From assembly GCA_027604505.1 (NCBI GenBank), contig JADIIX010000077.1:1-64000 (forward strand): DNA of 64,000 nt, given 5' to 3'. Source of the DNA: Gonapodya sp. JEL0774. Its lineage: Eukaryota; Monoblepharomycota; Monoblepharidomycetes; Monoblepharidales; Gonapodyaceae. Position 1 is the first letter of the stretch, and every line of letters starts with the position of its first letter. Under the pieces are notes generated by a model, which was not told where the DNA came from, did not search any database, and worked only from the letters and a program-made list of their open reading frames with translations. Made by a program: the position numbers and the translations under genes. Positions 1 to 12,591 of this stretch are shown here, piece after piece.

Positions 1-1193
1 TCCGTTTCCTTCTTGGGAGAGCTTGTGTTGTTTGAAGCGGCAATGACCAAGTGACGTTCACACAGGTTTAGTCAATCGCCTGATGTAGGGCACAGCTGAT
101 GAGGACATCAGCTTGATGTGATGGGGGGAGTGTGACAGAACGGGTCAATGTGTGAGGGTTTAGCCGCACCGTGTAGATAGCAAATATATTCTACACCTCG
201 AACACCATCATATACTCCCGCCCCTTCGATCCATCCCGTGCTGTCCTCCACAACCGCCACCACCTCTCTTCGACCGGTCTCCACCTTGCCGAGTGTCCTT
301 CTGGCTAGAACAATCGCGCGCCATGTGGCCGTACTGCCCACACTTGTTGCAGTTGTCGGGAAATGGTTTGGAGTTGGAGCCTGACGCACTGGACCGAGGT
401 GAGTTGTGCGTACTCAAGAATGCCTTACTGCTGATCTCATCAGCCTTGCCACCTTCTGCCGCTAACTGATGTTCCCTCTAGATGAGCATCATCCGTAGAT
501 CCTCGACTGTCAACTTGCCGTCCTTCAGCCTGAACTCCGCCAATCCGAGTTGGAGTCCGTACTCTGCAGGCAAACCAGCACCGACCCACTTCAACACCTC
601 ACTCATGTTGTACTCGCGCCCTTCCACATTGCAGAGCTGGCGGATCAGACTACCTTTCTCGGAAAGGTACATAGTGATCGTCTCATCAGGCCGGAGTTCT
701 CGTTTGGTGAGTTGCCGTGTAGAGAGATGGTGTGAGATGCGATGTTTGGCCAAACCGTGTCAAGGATCGCCTTGTAGATGAGGTGGGAAGTATAATTGAC
801 AGGATCAGAAGGTAAGTGCTCTCGTATAGCAGCCAAAAGGGATTCATCAATTGCTGCCATTAATAGTACTTGCCCCATTCGGTCCTTCGCCAGCCACGCA
901 TCCAACTCACTAACTCTCGCCGGTGGTGTGGCATGCGTGGTGGTGACAGGAGCGGCAAGGGGTGCTGGAGTTGCAGAGAGGGATGGGATTGTGGATGTGG
1001 ATGCGGTGGTAGTAGGTGCATAGGTGAGTGACCCTGGAACAGCTGCCGGGGGCTTCGGCACTGTCCCTTGAATGTACTTGTGTACGCCTTGCTGCAGTGC
1101 AAAGATGCTAACAACTGTTTTCCAGCTGTCGAGATCTCCACCGATCTTGAGCCGTTGGTTGGCGGCGAATTTGATGGGGTTCCCGCCAAGCAT
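1..1193 (-). mobile_element. Copia-type retrotransposon gag relic (broken)
   Basis: The minus strand carries the remains of a Ty1/Copia-like Gag. It starts at the ATG at 1193 with an N-terminal capsid-like region (IKFAANQRLKIGGDLDSW, then a Pro/Thr-rich linker and a helical DAWLAKDRMGQVLL segment). Near 745-755 the frame shifts, and the Gag sequence continues in another frame through LRPDETITMYL to DLRMM. A stop codon follows in that frame at 478-480. The same frame then reads on to a CCHC zinc knuckle, CNKCGQYGHMARDC, at about 335-300. Beyond position 208 the coding frame is lost and no protease active site is recognisable before the window edge. At least one frameshift and two stops make it non-functional. 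The pol region, if it exists, lies outside the window. Identification as Gag rests on the knuckle plus the capsid-like helices. Confidence 0.8.
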
Positions 1194-1233
1194 TGTAGGT
1201 GAGTTTAGAGTGCTAGAGTTCGCACTGTAAATG

Positions 1234-1524
1234 TGTTATCAGTTTCCTGCTGTGACAGCTCGTCTGATCGAAGTCGGGCAGAGGTTCCCCCGTAGTGTAG
1301 TACTTATCTTGTAGAGTCACTAAATACACTTAGTATCTCAGAGCTTATATAGTCTAACCCTCGGTCTATTTCGTAATGTCCCCGAAGTACGTAAAGAGAA
1401 AAATACTCCCCGTAAGTCCTAAAGTCCATCGGGTGTTTTGGACTTGCCCGAATGCTGTTTGTTTGTGGCGAATGTGCCGGTGCACAATCCAAGCTCCAGT
1501 CGCACCACGCTGCGACTTCTAACA
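1234..1524 (-). repeat. candidate 5' LTR of the gag relic
   Basis: Read on the minus strand this 291-bp block begins TGTTA and ends TAACA, the inverted terminal dinucleotides typical of LTRs. It ends 41 bp upstream of the gag ATG. It contains a TATATAAG element near 1342-1350 placed as an LTR promoter would be. The partner LTR is outside the window, so length and boundaries cannot be confirmed, and no primer-binding site was identified with confidence. Confidence 0.45.
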
Positions 1525-1753
1525 CGGGACACTAACGTGATGCTTCTCATGTGTTCCTACGACAAAAACGTGGGATTCGAAAAGTGGACAACACATTGAT
1601 TGCTTTTGGACAACACTTTTACATCGATCTTTTAATACGTCAGCAACAAAAAGCCCGATCCAGCGGACAAACAATCTACGACGCCGAATGCTCATTCCTC
1701 TGAAACAATTCAATCAACATAGCTGCACCGCAAAGCGCTTTCATTGTTCAGAC

Positions 1754-4700
1754 TCAGACATTCCCATCCACATACCCCGAATACTCCCACGCTCGGACAC
1801 CTTTCGCAACTATTCCACCTGGTCCAGGAGAAGCAAGATCCGCTCCGCTGGGTGCGGGTGAGTCGAGATCCCCTCTCGGAGATAATGCGCGCCCATCATT
1901 TCGAAACGAAGGACGAACACCATTGTAGCTCAACCGGACATCCGGTCCGTCTCCTTGAAACTCCTCCGCTTCTTCGTCCATACCATCCAAGACTCCGCCG
2001 TAGGGATCTCCGCTAACTGATCCGAGCAGAGCACTATCACCCATTGCACTCCTTTCGTAAGGACTCAACACATCACTAAAAGTGTCACCCCGGTAATCTG
2101 CAACTTCCAAGCTCGCCGCTCCGGTCTCTTTCATCATTGACAGACGCTTCTGAGTTCGTGAACCGGGCCGGTCCACCCGATCTGCACGGTCCTGCATCCG
2201 AGACGGTGTGTTGGACCTCTCATCGGATCTGGACATCGGTCGTTCTGGCGATTTCACCAGTAACCTTGATACTGGTCTGTCAGGGGCACTTCTTGGAGGA
2301 GTCCTTGCCTCAACATTTGCAGACTCCGTGTTCTCCCCTTCAGGTCCCGTCTCAGCAATCTCGTTCTGCATCATGAGCCTGGACTTTCGCCGCTCTGTCC
2401 TGGTCAGTGGCCGCTCTGTCTCCTCATCCCTCAGACCTGCAGGGAACTGGACTGTTATCACGGCCGACTTGCGGGCTTCGATGCGAGAGTCTGCGGGCTC
2501 CACCAACGACTTGCGCCTCTCTTGATCGGGTCTTTCTAACATGGATTTGCGACGCTCAGCAGCCGAGGCATCCACCCGAGTTGCGAGGTCAATGATCGAC
2601 TTGCGGTTATCCGCAGGCTCAGTTGCCTTTTTGGGGCTCTGCTCCAGTGTTTCCAGCCGACTACCCTCCTCGAGTGAATTCACGGTGACGGCTGCGTTCG
2701 CTGCGGAGGCTGGTACGCGGTTTTTGGACTCATCGATTGATATTCGGTTGTCCATTTGGCGTTCCGACGCACGAGCTGCTCCAGTCCTCTCGGGCTCTGA
2801 TTCCCAGGGGAACTCGCTGTTCTCCATTGGGAAATCCTCCTCCCGTTCTTCTGATACTGGCAGGTCGATCACGGATTTGCGCCGTTCCAACCACTCACGC
2901 TGCTCTCGGACCCTTTCTTCTTCAAGTGCAGCACGTTCTGCTAGGACGACCGACTTCCGCCTTTCTGCACTCGACTCAAAGTCCGTTGGTTCGAGTACTT
3001 TCCTCCTTCCGATATTAGGCTCTTCTTTTGCGGTGGATTTGCGTCTCTCCACGCGATCGTCGGCTAGGACAGATTTCTGATTCTCGACTCTCGACGTAGT
3101 TCCAACCCTCTCTGCCGGCACCTCAATGACGATGACTGATTTACGACGGCTCAAAGTAGCATTTTGGGCCTCCTGAATGCGCTCCCTCTCCCTTCCACGG
3201 GACGCTGACCTCTCTCGTCCACTCCTACTCATTCTTGAGGTCGGCCGATCTGGGAATTGTAAGTCCATCTCTTCGGGCTCTTCATTCATTACCTCCGGCA
3301 CGTCAAAATTTTTGCGAATCTCCGGGCTCCTTCTCTCAGCTTCCTCGTACTTATCCCGCTCCTCCGGACGTCCTCTCAATCCAGAATCTGATTCGAGTCC
3401 TAGTGCATCGCTTAGTGATCTATCCACCTCGGCTGTGCCCAGTAACTGTGGTGTCGGCAATGGTTCGAACACACCCGGACTCAATACGCCCCTCAGTTGT
3501 GCCTCCCGTTCAAGTCTTCTCCTCTCCCTCTCCCTCTCCCGAGCTTCTCGCTCGACCCTGCGTGCCTCCCTCCCCCCATCATTTGGTCTCGACGTGGCCA
3601 GAAACTCGGGCGTGATGGATCCGTGCGGGATGACAGGTGAAGGGAGGGCGAGATGACGCGGGGAAGCCCCAAAGGGAGGAGAAAATGGATCCTCGGCAGA
3701 TTGGAGAGAAGCTGTCGATTCGAAGGGTTGTCGCTCACTTTGCCTGCCCCGACCACCATACTGTCCAATGTCGTCCTTGGAGGGCCTTGTTGGCGTTGCC
3801 GAGTTCTCACCACTCTTCGACCTTCCATTCTTACTCCTAGATCTCTTCAACGACCCGTCCCTTTTTGCTGTACCCTTTTCTCTATCAACACCGGCTGGTG
3901 ACTCTCTCTTCGTCCCGTTGCTTCCAGTCGAGGTACTCCTTTTCACTGAGTTAGACCGGCCACCACTTCCACTACGTCTCCTCTGCGAGCCGCTTCCGGA
4001 TCTCGGGGGTGCGCGATCGTCCGCACGTGGTAAGGTGACGGGAGCTCGACCCAGGTCAATCGAGTCTAAGTCTGGCGGCAACGGTACTGTCAAATCACCC
4101 AAGCTTGGTCTCCGCGTCACCAAGCCACCCTTGCCGCCATTGATGCCACCAAATCCCGTTTCAGGGGCCATGCTAGATCCTCGTGGCTTGGGCACTTTGC
4201 GCATAACAACTGGGTCTTGAAAGCCGTCCGGATCTGCAAACGGATCCTGTTGAGAGTCCGCGAAGGGATTGAGAACCTGTTGGTGGTCATCAGTATCATT
4301 GTAAGACCCGGATGCTCCCATCTGCCTTGAAGCCTGTTGCATCATTCTCGATCCTGCGTTCGAGGGTGTCACATCGCCCTCCATTGTCCTCCCAACCACC
4401 CCACTGGCAGTCCAACGGCCGCTCTCCCACGTCTTAGTGTCCGAGCCTCCTCTCTCTTTAGCTGCCTGCACGCGGGCGGCAAATTTGGCCGCACCCCTGC
4501 CGTCGACGGGTGACGCAATGTCCATGAGGGAATACGACCCAACAGGCCAGCCGGCTCGGGACATGGCGCCAGGAGAAGGGAGTGGCGGCACATCTGATGC
4601 TGCGGGACGGCGAAAAGAGGATGTTGGTGGCGGAAGCACTGCGGTGGGTTTGTTATAGTCGAGGGCGGAACCAGATATGGAGTTGTAACTTGGCTTCGAG

Positions 4701-6121
4701 GTGTAGAACTGTGGGTACGGTGGACCGTCTCTGTCTCCATCACCATCACCTCTGAGCCTGACACGCATTTGATTGGCAAGTGGCAACCGAGCCCAAACGT
4801 CCTCCCAGTCATCACCCTGCCTACGTCTGTACACCACGAACCCCCCAAGAACTAGACCCACGGCGCCAAGAATGGAGAATATAACTGCTGCAGCGACAGC
4901 GCCGCCTGAGGTACCTGTAGGAGGTCCTGCTGCGACGTTACTTACGCCGGCCTGGGCAGTGGATGTGCCAGTCGCGGATGTAGCAGAGGTACCAGCGGCG
5001 GATGTGGGAACTACTGCAATGGTGGTGGTTGTAGATGGCGCTATTGCGACAGGAGAGGTGGGAACAGCCGCAGTAGGTACAACGCTGCGCACTGTGGTAG
5101 GAGTTACTGGAGCGGCTGATGGAGTAGCTATTACGGCGTTCGCGGAGGAGGTCCTTGGAGATGTACCAGTGATGGGACATTGCGTACCCTGCACTCCGAA
5201 ATTGATGACAGCTCCTGCATGCACGCATGCCGCAGGAAAAGCGGAAGTGCAGCTGAACAGACCAACGTTGGTATTGGCGTCAGTGAGAGTGCAGGTTGTG
5301 ACGGACGGAGGCAAGATATTATCTATCTGCCCAGTGAGAGCTAGAAGGAGGGACCGATCAAAGATAGGTTGGAGAGGAGTGTGTTCAGTGCAACTGTACT
5401 GTGAATCAGGCTAACCCGAAGGGAACTGCACATCGCGAGGGGACTTCGTCCACTTGTTCCTCTCGCCAGCAAACACACAGCTTGTGCTTCTCTACCGATC
5501 GCTTCCAGAGAATTCCTTGAGTATATTATGATGTGGTGTATGATCCCTTCACTATATAGCCTCCTGGGCCTCTCCATGTGCGAGACACTCACTGTTTCCC
5601 GAGAGAAATAACTCCGTCAATCTTTGCATCGACGTTAGATCTGGTATGGTACCCGAAAAGAGGTTCGAATCAAGATGCAGAGTTTTCATGAACACAAGTC
5701 CAGCGAGGGCTGCTGTCAGGGTCCCCTGCAAACTGTTGGCTCCCAAGTCGAGAACTTGGAGCTGAACGACATTTGCTATCGTCGGAGGAAGCACTCCCGT
5801 TAGTCCCTGGTTGTACAGATTCGCTTGAGTGATTCTTCCGTCTGTGCATTGGAATGAGGGCGAGTTGGGAAAGAACATGGTGAACTGACAACATGCTCCC
5901 GTCGGCCATGGCGGCGTCGCACCGGTCTGAGTGTACAGCAGTTCGAAAACGGCGCAATCATCTGCTGCAGTTTGTGCCGACGCGCTCATAGAGAAGCCCA
6001 GGAGAAGGAGAACAGCGACTAGTACCAGAACTGCAAAACGGGGAAACCCGAACTGTGTCAATTTCGACAATCCCGCAGCACCTCCCCGCCCTGCCATGCA
6101 AGCAATTGAGTCAATTCCCAT
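1754..6121 (-). CDS. LRR single-pass membrane protein with RRKS-repeat tail (LRR-1)
   Basis: Two exons (6121-5593, 5340-1754) join across a 252-bp GTGAGT..AG intron to give 1371 aa. The start is the Met at 6121; another Met eight codons later (6097) fits a signal peptide equally well, and an upstream Met at 6283 would bury the hydrophobic h-region. In order: a signal peptide ending near ASA-Q; a Cys-containing LRR cap (CAVFELLY...GACC); three or four plant-type LRRs (LQVLDLGANSLQGTL, KTLHLDSNLFSGTIP); a Ser/Thr-rich stalk; one TM helix at about 323-346 followed by YRRRQ; and a roughly 1000-residue charged, disordered tail. The tail has seven RRKS motifs plus degenerate copies (NRKS, ARKS). 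There is no kinase domain. It is a paralogue of the genes at 7540 and 12591. A receptor role is inferred from topology only. Confidence 0.85.
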
Positions 6122-7539
6122 CCCCACGTGTTCTTTTTCTTTCTGTATGCGTCTGGATTCGTGGGTCCCCGGCCGCCAAGAAAATGTCCCTACGATCCCA
6201 AGCTGCCAGTTTATGTCCCCTTGGGCATCCGCGCTTCCGGGCATTGCGTTCCACTGATTCACTGAGCGTTGATTATCTCTCAATGTCTTTGTAATTGCTT
6301 GAATTCAAGTTCTGTTGATAAAGTCAGAGACTTTATGCCTGCGATCGCACAAAGCGCCGCAAATTTCAAAGCTGCGGCGACCTTCCCCACCAAAAGAGAT
6401 CACCGATCCCTTGCCAATGATGCACGCACACAACAGACTGGAAACACACAAAAAAAATTTATGATCTCAATCTGCAGACCGTAACTCAAGATGTGGAAAC
6501 GTTCGACGGTGGGGCAATCATCGTTAGGGATGGAGTGGGTCCGAGAAACCGCCCGACAGTGTGCCCACACCATTGGTTGTGCATACAGCTAGAACGCTTG
6601 TTTGAGACGAAAGCGTCTTCTAGATAGGTTGGCCCTGGTACTGATGTCTGGTATCGTGGCTCTCCGAACTATTATCACTATTCGAATAAGATCACCCGAA
6701 CAAATCAAATTGAGTAGTTGGTCAATCTTGTTGAACCTTCAAGTTCTGTACAAGTGACCGAGAAGTCCATCCAGGCAGGCGGTGGGGCTGGGGATCATCT
6801 GATAATTTGGTGTGACACTAAATGATTACATGAATCAAACCTGCTCTTATTAGCTGCTAAGTCTCTTCGACAGCCTCAGTATCATTGCTTTGGGTTGCTC
6901 GACTGGCTGCTGCTCTGCCTTCGCTTTATTTGATCCTGTTTGGGATCTGGTCCACTTCCATCAACGTCCTGCACGGAGGGACCCTCCATGACACACCCTT
7001 TGCGACTCCTTCACACCTGACCCCTGGCTTACGGTATACTTTGGGATGAAAAGCGGGTGGAACTCATATAACCACTGCTTCTCGGTTGTGAATTTGATAC
7101 CGTTGGCGGGTCAGCACGCTCATGGTTATTCTGTATATGGGATCATGTGCTTCCGGCGTTGAAATGGCATTTCGAGTATCTCTAGACAGCTTTGCTTTGC
7201 TCTTGTCTCATTCTCACTTGAGAATGTACTATCCTGAGGGTCGTGGCGGCCTCCACAAATCCAGAACCGGCATTTATAAAAACAAGCAAGTTGTCTGACG
7301 ATGGAAAAGAAGCTTGTATCAGCCCACCAATAATCTCATTTCCGCAGAAAGAAAGCATTTTCACAATCGGCGATGATTTCTCTGTTTCATTTAAAAAAGA
7401 ATGAGCAAAAGCCCTCATGTGGTGAGGTGCTGCAAAACACCAAAGAATCCCCACCATTCCAAATCCAGACAACCAAACGGAATTTTCGGATACACCGTTC
7501 CATCAACCGTTTCCCTCGATCAAGTTCGGTGGCAGGACA
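6122..7539. promoter_or_regulatory. divergent intergenic region between LRR-1 and LRR-2
   Basis: About 1.4 kb separates the start codons of the two divergently transcribed LRR genes, so it must hold both promoters. No convincing coding exon is seen. The upstream in-frame Met of LRR-1 at 6283 lies here. No specific operator could be assigned. Confidence 0.5.
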
Positions 7540-9672
7540 ATGTTTGTTCGTCAGCAACGGGGATCGTCCCCAACCCACATTCTCGGTGTGGTAACCGTCC
7601 TCGCTTGGATCGGCTTGATCCAGATGGCCAACGCTCAGACGCAGGCTCGAGATTGCGCTGTGTTCGAGATGTTGTACTCGCAATCAAACAAGACGGTTCC
7701 TTGGACAGTCGGGCAGTGCTGCGATTTCACCCAAAATTGGCCCGCATCGCCATCGTTTGCTTGCAAGAGTGGGCGAGTCACCGAAGCCAATCTGTGCTGC
7801 CAAGGCTTTACCGGAACAATCCCTGCTTTGTCTGGACTCACGCAGCTGCAGGTGCTAAGCCTCTACAACAACAGACTCACCGGCACGATACCTTCCATGG
7901 CAGCTCTGACTTCCCTGGCCGTACTCAGTTTGGCGCAAAACAACCTCACTGGCAACATCGATGGTCTTATTCCGTCCTCTGTTCAAGACTGCTACCTGAC
8001 TTACAATAGCTCAAACTCTGGCGTCTTCTCCTGCACCGGAAACTTCCCCGGTGCCTGCCTTGTAACCCACTATGGCCTAACTCAGACAGTATCACCGGGT
8101 GCTGGGTGTACCTTTACCGCCCCGGCTGTTCCTGCAGCCGCTGCAGCCGTCACAACGCCGACCGCTTCCTCTTCTTCGCCTGCGAGTACCCCCGCGTCTT
8201 CCCCGCCAGTTGGAGCGATCGTGGGGAGTTTATTTGCCGTACTGATTGTTGGTGGTTTATTGGGGTTTGCGTATACGCGCAGGAGGCAAGGAAAATCAGT
8301 ATTACCGCAGTTTGGCAACAACTCCCGCCGGGGTGTCAATCTCGGAGGCCACGACAAGTCTATGCCTTGGAGAAGTAAGTATGCTGTTTTTGTTGGTGTG
8401 TTACCGTCTGCTATTAGGACCGGACGGAGATCGTTGGATCATTTGAATAGTGGCAGCTCAACTGCTCAGCACACTTCATCCCCACCATGATGACCATGGT
8501 CTTGGAAATTTGTTGAAAGAAATATCGAGAAACTAATAGACTCTGTCTTCTCTTCCGCGTACACAGGTCTTACTCCACCACCCGATTCGACCACCCTTGG
8601 CCCAGATTATGGTGCCAAGAGTTCTTCCGGTATCTTCAGCACCCCATTTGGGCGTACCCAATCGACAAAGGGTCTCACATCTGATTCAGTCACTTACGGC
8701 ACCACTTATGCAAATGACAGTTACGCCTTTTCGCGCCCCGCTCCACCTCCAAAAGAGCCCATGTCGACTTACGCAGTTGGTAAGAACGTCGGTGGGCCTG
8801 GAATGGGAACCGCAACCGCGCTCGACTTGCCCTCGATATTCAACTCGGACTTTTGGGCGGACCGCGAAAGGGCGACTCGTGAAGGGGATCGCCCCCAAGT
8901 TTCCATGTATGGCAGCAACAACGCAGGCGATCAAGGAGAATGGAAATCAAATGGGAAAGCCGCACTAGACTATTCCGGGACCGACGGTGGCGCTCAAAAC
9001 TCACGTTCTGGGTGGGGAAATCGAGCCCCGGCCACGCCGACAGGTGGGGCTAACACCGGCAGCCTCGAATGGGAGAATCCGTTCAATGATTTCTTTGGAG
9101 CGGCAACAGCGCCAGCGGCTCTTCAATCTCCACAGCAGCAAGCATCCTCCCCCACCGCCGCATCCCCTGCTCGCGGACGCAGCAAGAGGGAGAAGAGTGT
9201 TGCATCTGGCGCGGAAGACGATGAGAGGGTTGGAAGGCAAAGATCTCGCTCCCGCAGAGCAAAGAGTGTGGATCTCGATGCGGATATGTTTTCGTCTGGT
9301 GGTGGACGTGGATCTTCCCCCACAAGGGACACTAAGGATATCAGTTCCTCAACCAAGCGGCGCAAGTCAGTAGATGCCGGTGGTGCGGGGTCCAGGGCGA
9401 GGTCAAAGTCCCCTGGAAGTGCAGTTGGAAGAAAAGAAAGCAAGAAGAAATCAAGTGGAGGTGACACCATGGAGCGTCGCAAGTCGCGACCAGTATCTGT
9501 TTTGGAGAATGACGACACAGCCGGTCTAGGAGAACGCGGTGGCTCGAAGAAACGCTCTCAATCGAAGAATAGGGGATCAAAGAGGGCTAAAAGTCCAGGA
9601 CCAGGCAAAAAAGCTGATGGTTTCATGTCAGCTTCAGAAGGTTATTTGGAGGAGAACGATCCGTTCAATTGA
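7540..9672 (+). CDS. LRR single-pass membrane protein with basic Ser-rich tail (LRR-2)
   Basis: Two exons (7540-8374, 8567-9672) join across a 192-bp intron with GTAAGT donor, an ACTAAT-like branch site and ACACAG acceptor, giving 646 aa. A signal peptide (about 1-32) precedes the family cap (RDCAVFEMLYSQ, with a CC pair), then LRRs TQLQVLSLYNNRLTGTIP and LAVLSLAQNNLTGNI. A second Cys cluster and a Ser/Ala/Pro stalk lead to a TM helix at about 224-246 ending AYTRRRQ. The tail of about 400 aa is disordered, carries a PAPPPKEP proline segment and many basic-Ser sites (KRRKS, ERRKS, RRAKS, KREKS). Without splicing, the first exon would run into a short unrelated 3' end and the tail would be lost. 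It has the same architecture as LRR-1 and is transcribed away from it. Ligand and partners are unknown. Confidence 0.85.
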
Positions 9673-10406
9673 TTGTTTAGATGATTGACTTTTCAGGGAG
9701 AGAGGTTGTCGGCCCATTGATACAGTGGATGCCCTAGTTGAGGTTGTTCTTATTTGAAGAAAGTGCGAGTGAATTTTGGTCGTAGAACTAAGAAGAGATG
9801 GTGGTTGCCACAGACTAGTACTACAAGATATGCAGAATCTGATGTTTGCCTTAATATGAGCGGTAATTTCATTTCAGCCCGTTGTTCTGTTACGATGCAG
9901 GAACACTGTGGGATCTATCTGATCAATGTGGTGTCGATGGCGCACTGTTCCTTTCTGGGCACCATACTCCCTCTCACACCTGGCCATCACCGTCCCACTT
10001 CTAGCTTGATATTCCTGGTGTCTGCCGCAAAAAGGGCTGGCCTCGAAGTCGGACCTGCCCGATGTTAAGCCCACCACGGACCAACATATGACTTAGCGGA
10101 TCAACCACAACATTTAGGTGAACTACTTTCGAATACTTAATTTGTAAGAACTGTTTCAGTATATAACAGATACATGCTTGCATCCATAAACCAAAATAAA
10201 CGACCCAACACTGAGATTTACGGGTCGAATGAACTTCGTCTCTCGCGGTTTGCGTTATCATGGTAGCGTATTGAGACAAATAGGTAATAGTAACACACAT
10301 TTTCCATCTTTGCTATTCGAACATAGGTCCACGAATGATATTTCCATTTTCGCAACCTGACGTCGGGCGCTTCATACCAGGGAAGCGTTCAAACGGGCAA
10401 TTATTT
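9673..10406. other. intergenic, convergent 3' ends of LRR-2 and LRR-3
   Basis: No exon with protein-like composition is visible. The LRR-2 and LRR-3 coding regions end at either side, so it should hold two convergent terminators and 3' UTRs. Confidence 0.4.
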
Positions 10407-12591
10407 CTACAACTGTTCTTCAGTGTCGACAGAAGTGGGAACGGGAGGTAGACTTCGCCCGGGCCGTCCTACGCCGGGTGGGGCAGACGGCGGGCGCTGA
10501 ATTGGCAATTGTTGGTTCCCGGAATTAATTTGATAGTGACCCAAAATGGTTGCGGGACGGGGCCTAGAAGATTGAGCTACATTTGACTCCACATTTGGGC
10601 TAGATGATTCATTCCGGCTGGCCCGCGAATCGACTGGTGATACGTGTTCCTGTGCGTCAATGGGAACGGACCGCCTGTTGAGATTCTGAGGTGAATCCCT
10701 GTCGGGAGAACCTGACGTAGATCCCGTGGGAGATTGACGAGGATAGCTCTGAAGTGCGAGAACAGGTGAGTAAATAGCCTGAGAGGTCGCGGGCATCAGT
10801 GGCGAGGAAACATGTTGCGGGGCCTCTTGCGAGTAGTGAGCTTGAGAAGTCGCTGGTCTTGTCTGGATCGTGGGTGTAGTGCTAGAAGGTGAAAACGCTT
10901 GCACAGCTGCGGGACTCTCTGTCGATGACTCTCCAACCTGAACCGTGGTTTCGATAGACTGAGAAGGATATCTCCTCTCCACTGAGTACACTCCCTGAGA
11001 TGTCGCAGGCCGCAAAGGAGATGGCACGTGCTGATGTCCAGCCTGCGAATAGTGTGCATGAGAGGTAGCAGGCCGATTTTGTGTAGAGGATGGTGTGCTG
11101 GGAGAGTAAAACGCCTGCGCGGTGGCCGGCCGCTGTTGGACCAACACCACAGTATCGCCTAATAAGGGTGTTGGGAGAGGTTTTGTGGCGGTACCCCCCC
11201 GGGGAGGCGCGTGGAATAATTTTGGAGGTTCAATAGTCGAAGGGCTTGGAAGTGCAGGTTTTGCATTTGAGGATCCAATCAGGTTCTGCCCAGAGGAAGT
11301 GTGGGATCCTGCAGCAGATCGCGCACGTGATGGTACCTCAAACTCAACGTCGTCTATGGCATTCGAAGGAACCGGATCGTAGTTCGAGATGTTCTCGGTT
11401 TTACCGGAATTAAATTTGAGGAAAGGGTAGTCTGGCCTAGACGAATCGGGCTCAACTGCCTCATCTGGTGGATTGAGAAACCCAAACATCAGCATGACTG
11501 AGTATGACATTTGTCTTTTATCAGGTAGTGGAGATCTCACTTGCATTTCGACGATAACGCTTCCTCAACATGATGAGTGCAGCTACGAGCAATATTGCTG
11601 CCAAGAGAGCAACAACAGCGCCACCAATAACTCCAGCGAGGGCGACTGGGTCCGTTGTGGTACTTCCGCCTGTCTTCACGGTGCCTCCACTCGTACTTGA
11701 TGTGTCAGATGAGGTGGTCATTGAGAGTGTGCCGATGGAAGTCGCAGAAGAAGCACTCGCAGAAGTTGTGGTACTTTTAGAAGGGCATGCTGGTTGAAGA
11801 GTTGGAAGACTGTTGGAGCAGGCGATCGGAACGTTATTTGCGCACGCGTAGAGGCCTGGGTTGGTATCGTCGTAACTGAGCAAACACGTTGTGAGGGACT
11901 CTGGTAAGATACCGTCAACACTGCCGGTGAGTGCATTGCCGTGTAAATCCAGTCGCACCAAATTGGTGAGAGCGGTCATCGTGGGCAGTGATCCCGAGAG
12001 CTGGTTGTCGTAGAGGTCGACCTGAAGTAACAATGTGTTTGCCGCGAGCGAAGGAATAGGTCCGGTGAAGTTGTTGTCGCTCAAGTCAAGCCACTTGAGC
12101 TTTGTGAGTGTCGCCAGACTGGGTATGGGTCCAGCGAGATAGTTGGAGGGGAAGTACAACAGCTCCAGCTCCGTCATTCCCGCCAAGGATGGCAATGTGC
12201 CCTTCACCCTGCCGACCGCAAAGAAAAACGGTTGGGAAACTCGTTTAGTCTATCCGAAGCATTTCATATGAGATAAACTTGGTGCGTCTCCCAAGGCGTT
12301 GGCCATCCACCGAACCGCCCAGGTAGGTGCGGCTCGTTGACGCATCACTCACCCTCCTCTGGAAATCTCAACTTGCGTCAATCTCCCGACATCCGAGCAA
12401 AGAACATAGTTCTTTCCCACGGCGTACCCGCAGCACTGTCCTCGTGGCCAGGGAAGTGTCGTGTTGACCGCTTGAGTATAAAGTGACTCCAGAACCGCAC
12501 ATTCTTCCTCCTGACTCTGGGAGCGCACGACCGACGGTAGGACGGCGACAACCAAGATGGCGTTTGTGAAAAGGACGAGCGGGAACGGCAT
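10407..12591 (-). CDS. LRR single-pass membrane protein with RPAT..Y repeat tail (LRR-3)
   Basis: Three exons (12591-12353, 12208-11541, 11464-10407) with introns of 144 and 76 bp give 654 aa. A signal peptide (about 1-25) is followed by the family cap (EEECAVLESLYTQ, GQCCG) and about four LRRs (LKWLDLSDNNFTGPIPS, LQVDLYDNQLSGSLP, LVRLDLHGNALTGSV). After a short Ser/Thr stalk comes a TM helix at about 268-293 flanked by RKRYRR. The tail of about 350 aa contains six RPATSQAxYS-like repeats and ends in a proline-rich stretch with GRSLPPVP, a plausible class of SH3 ligand. The cytoplasmic repeats differ completely from those of LRR-1 and LRR-2 although the ectodomains are clearly paralogous. There is no kinase domain. 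Confidence 0.85.

Noticed and set aside
2541-3080. Plus-strand open frame inside LRR-1
   Set aside because: It is the antisense shadow of the Arg/Ser-rich tail, whose codon bias keeps several frames open.
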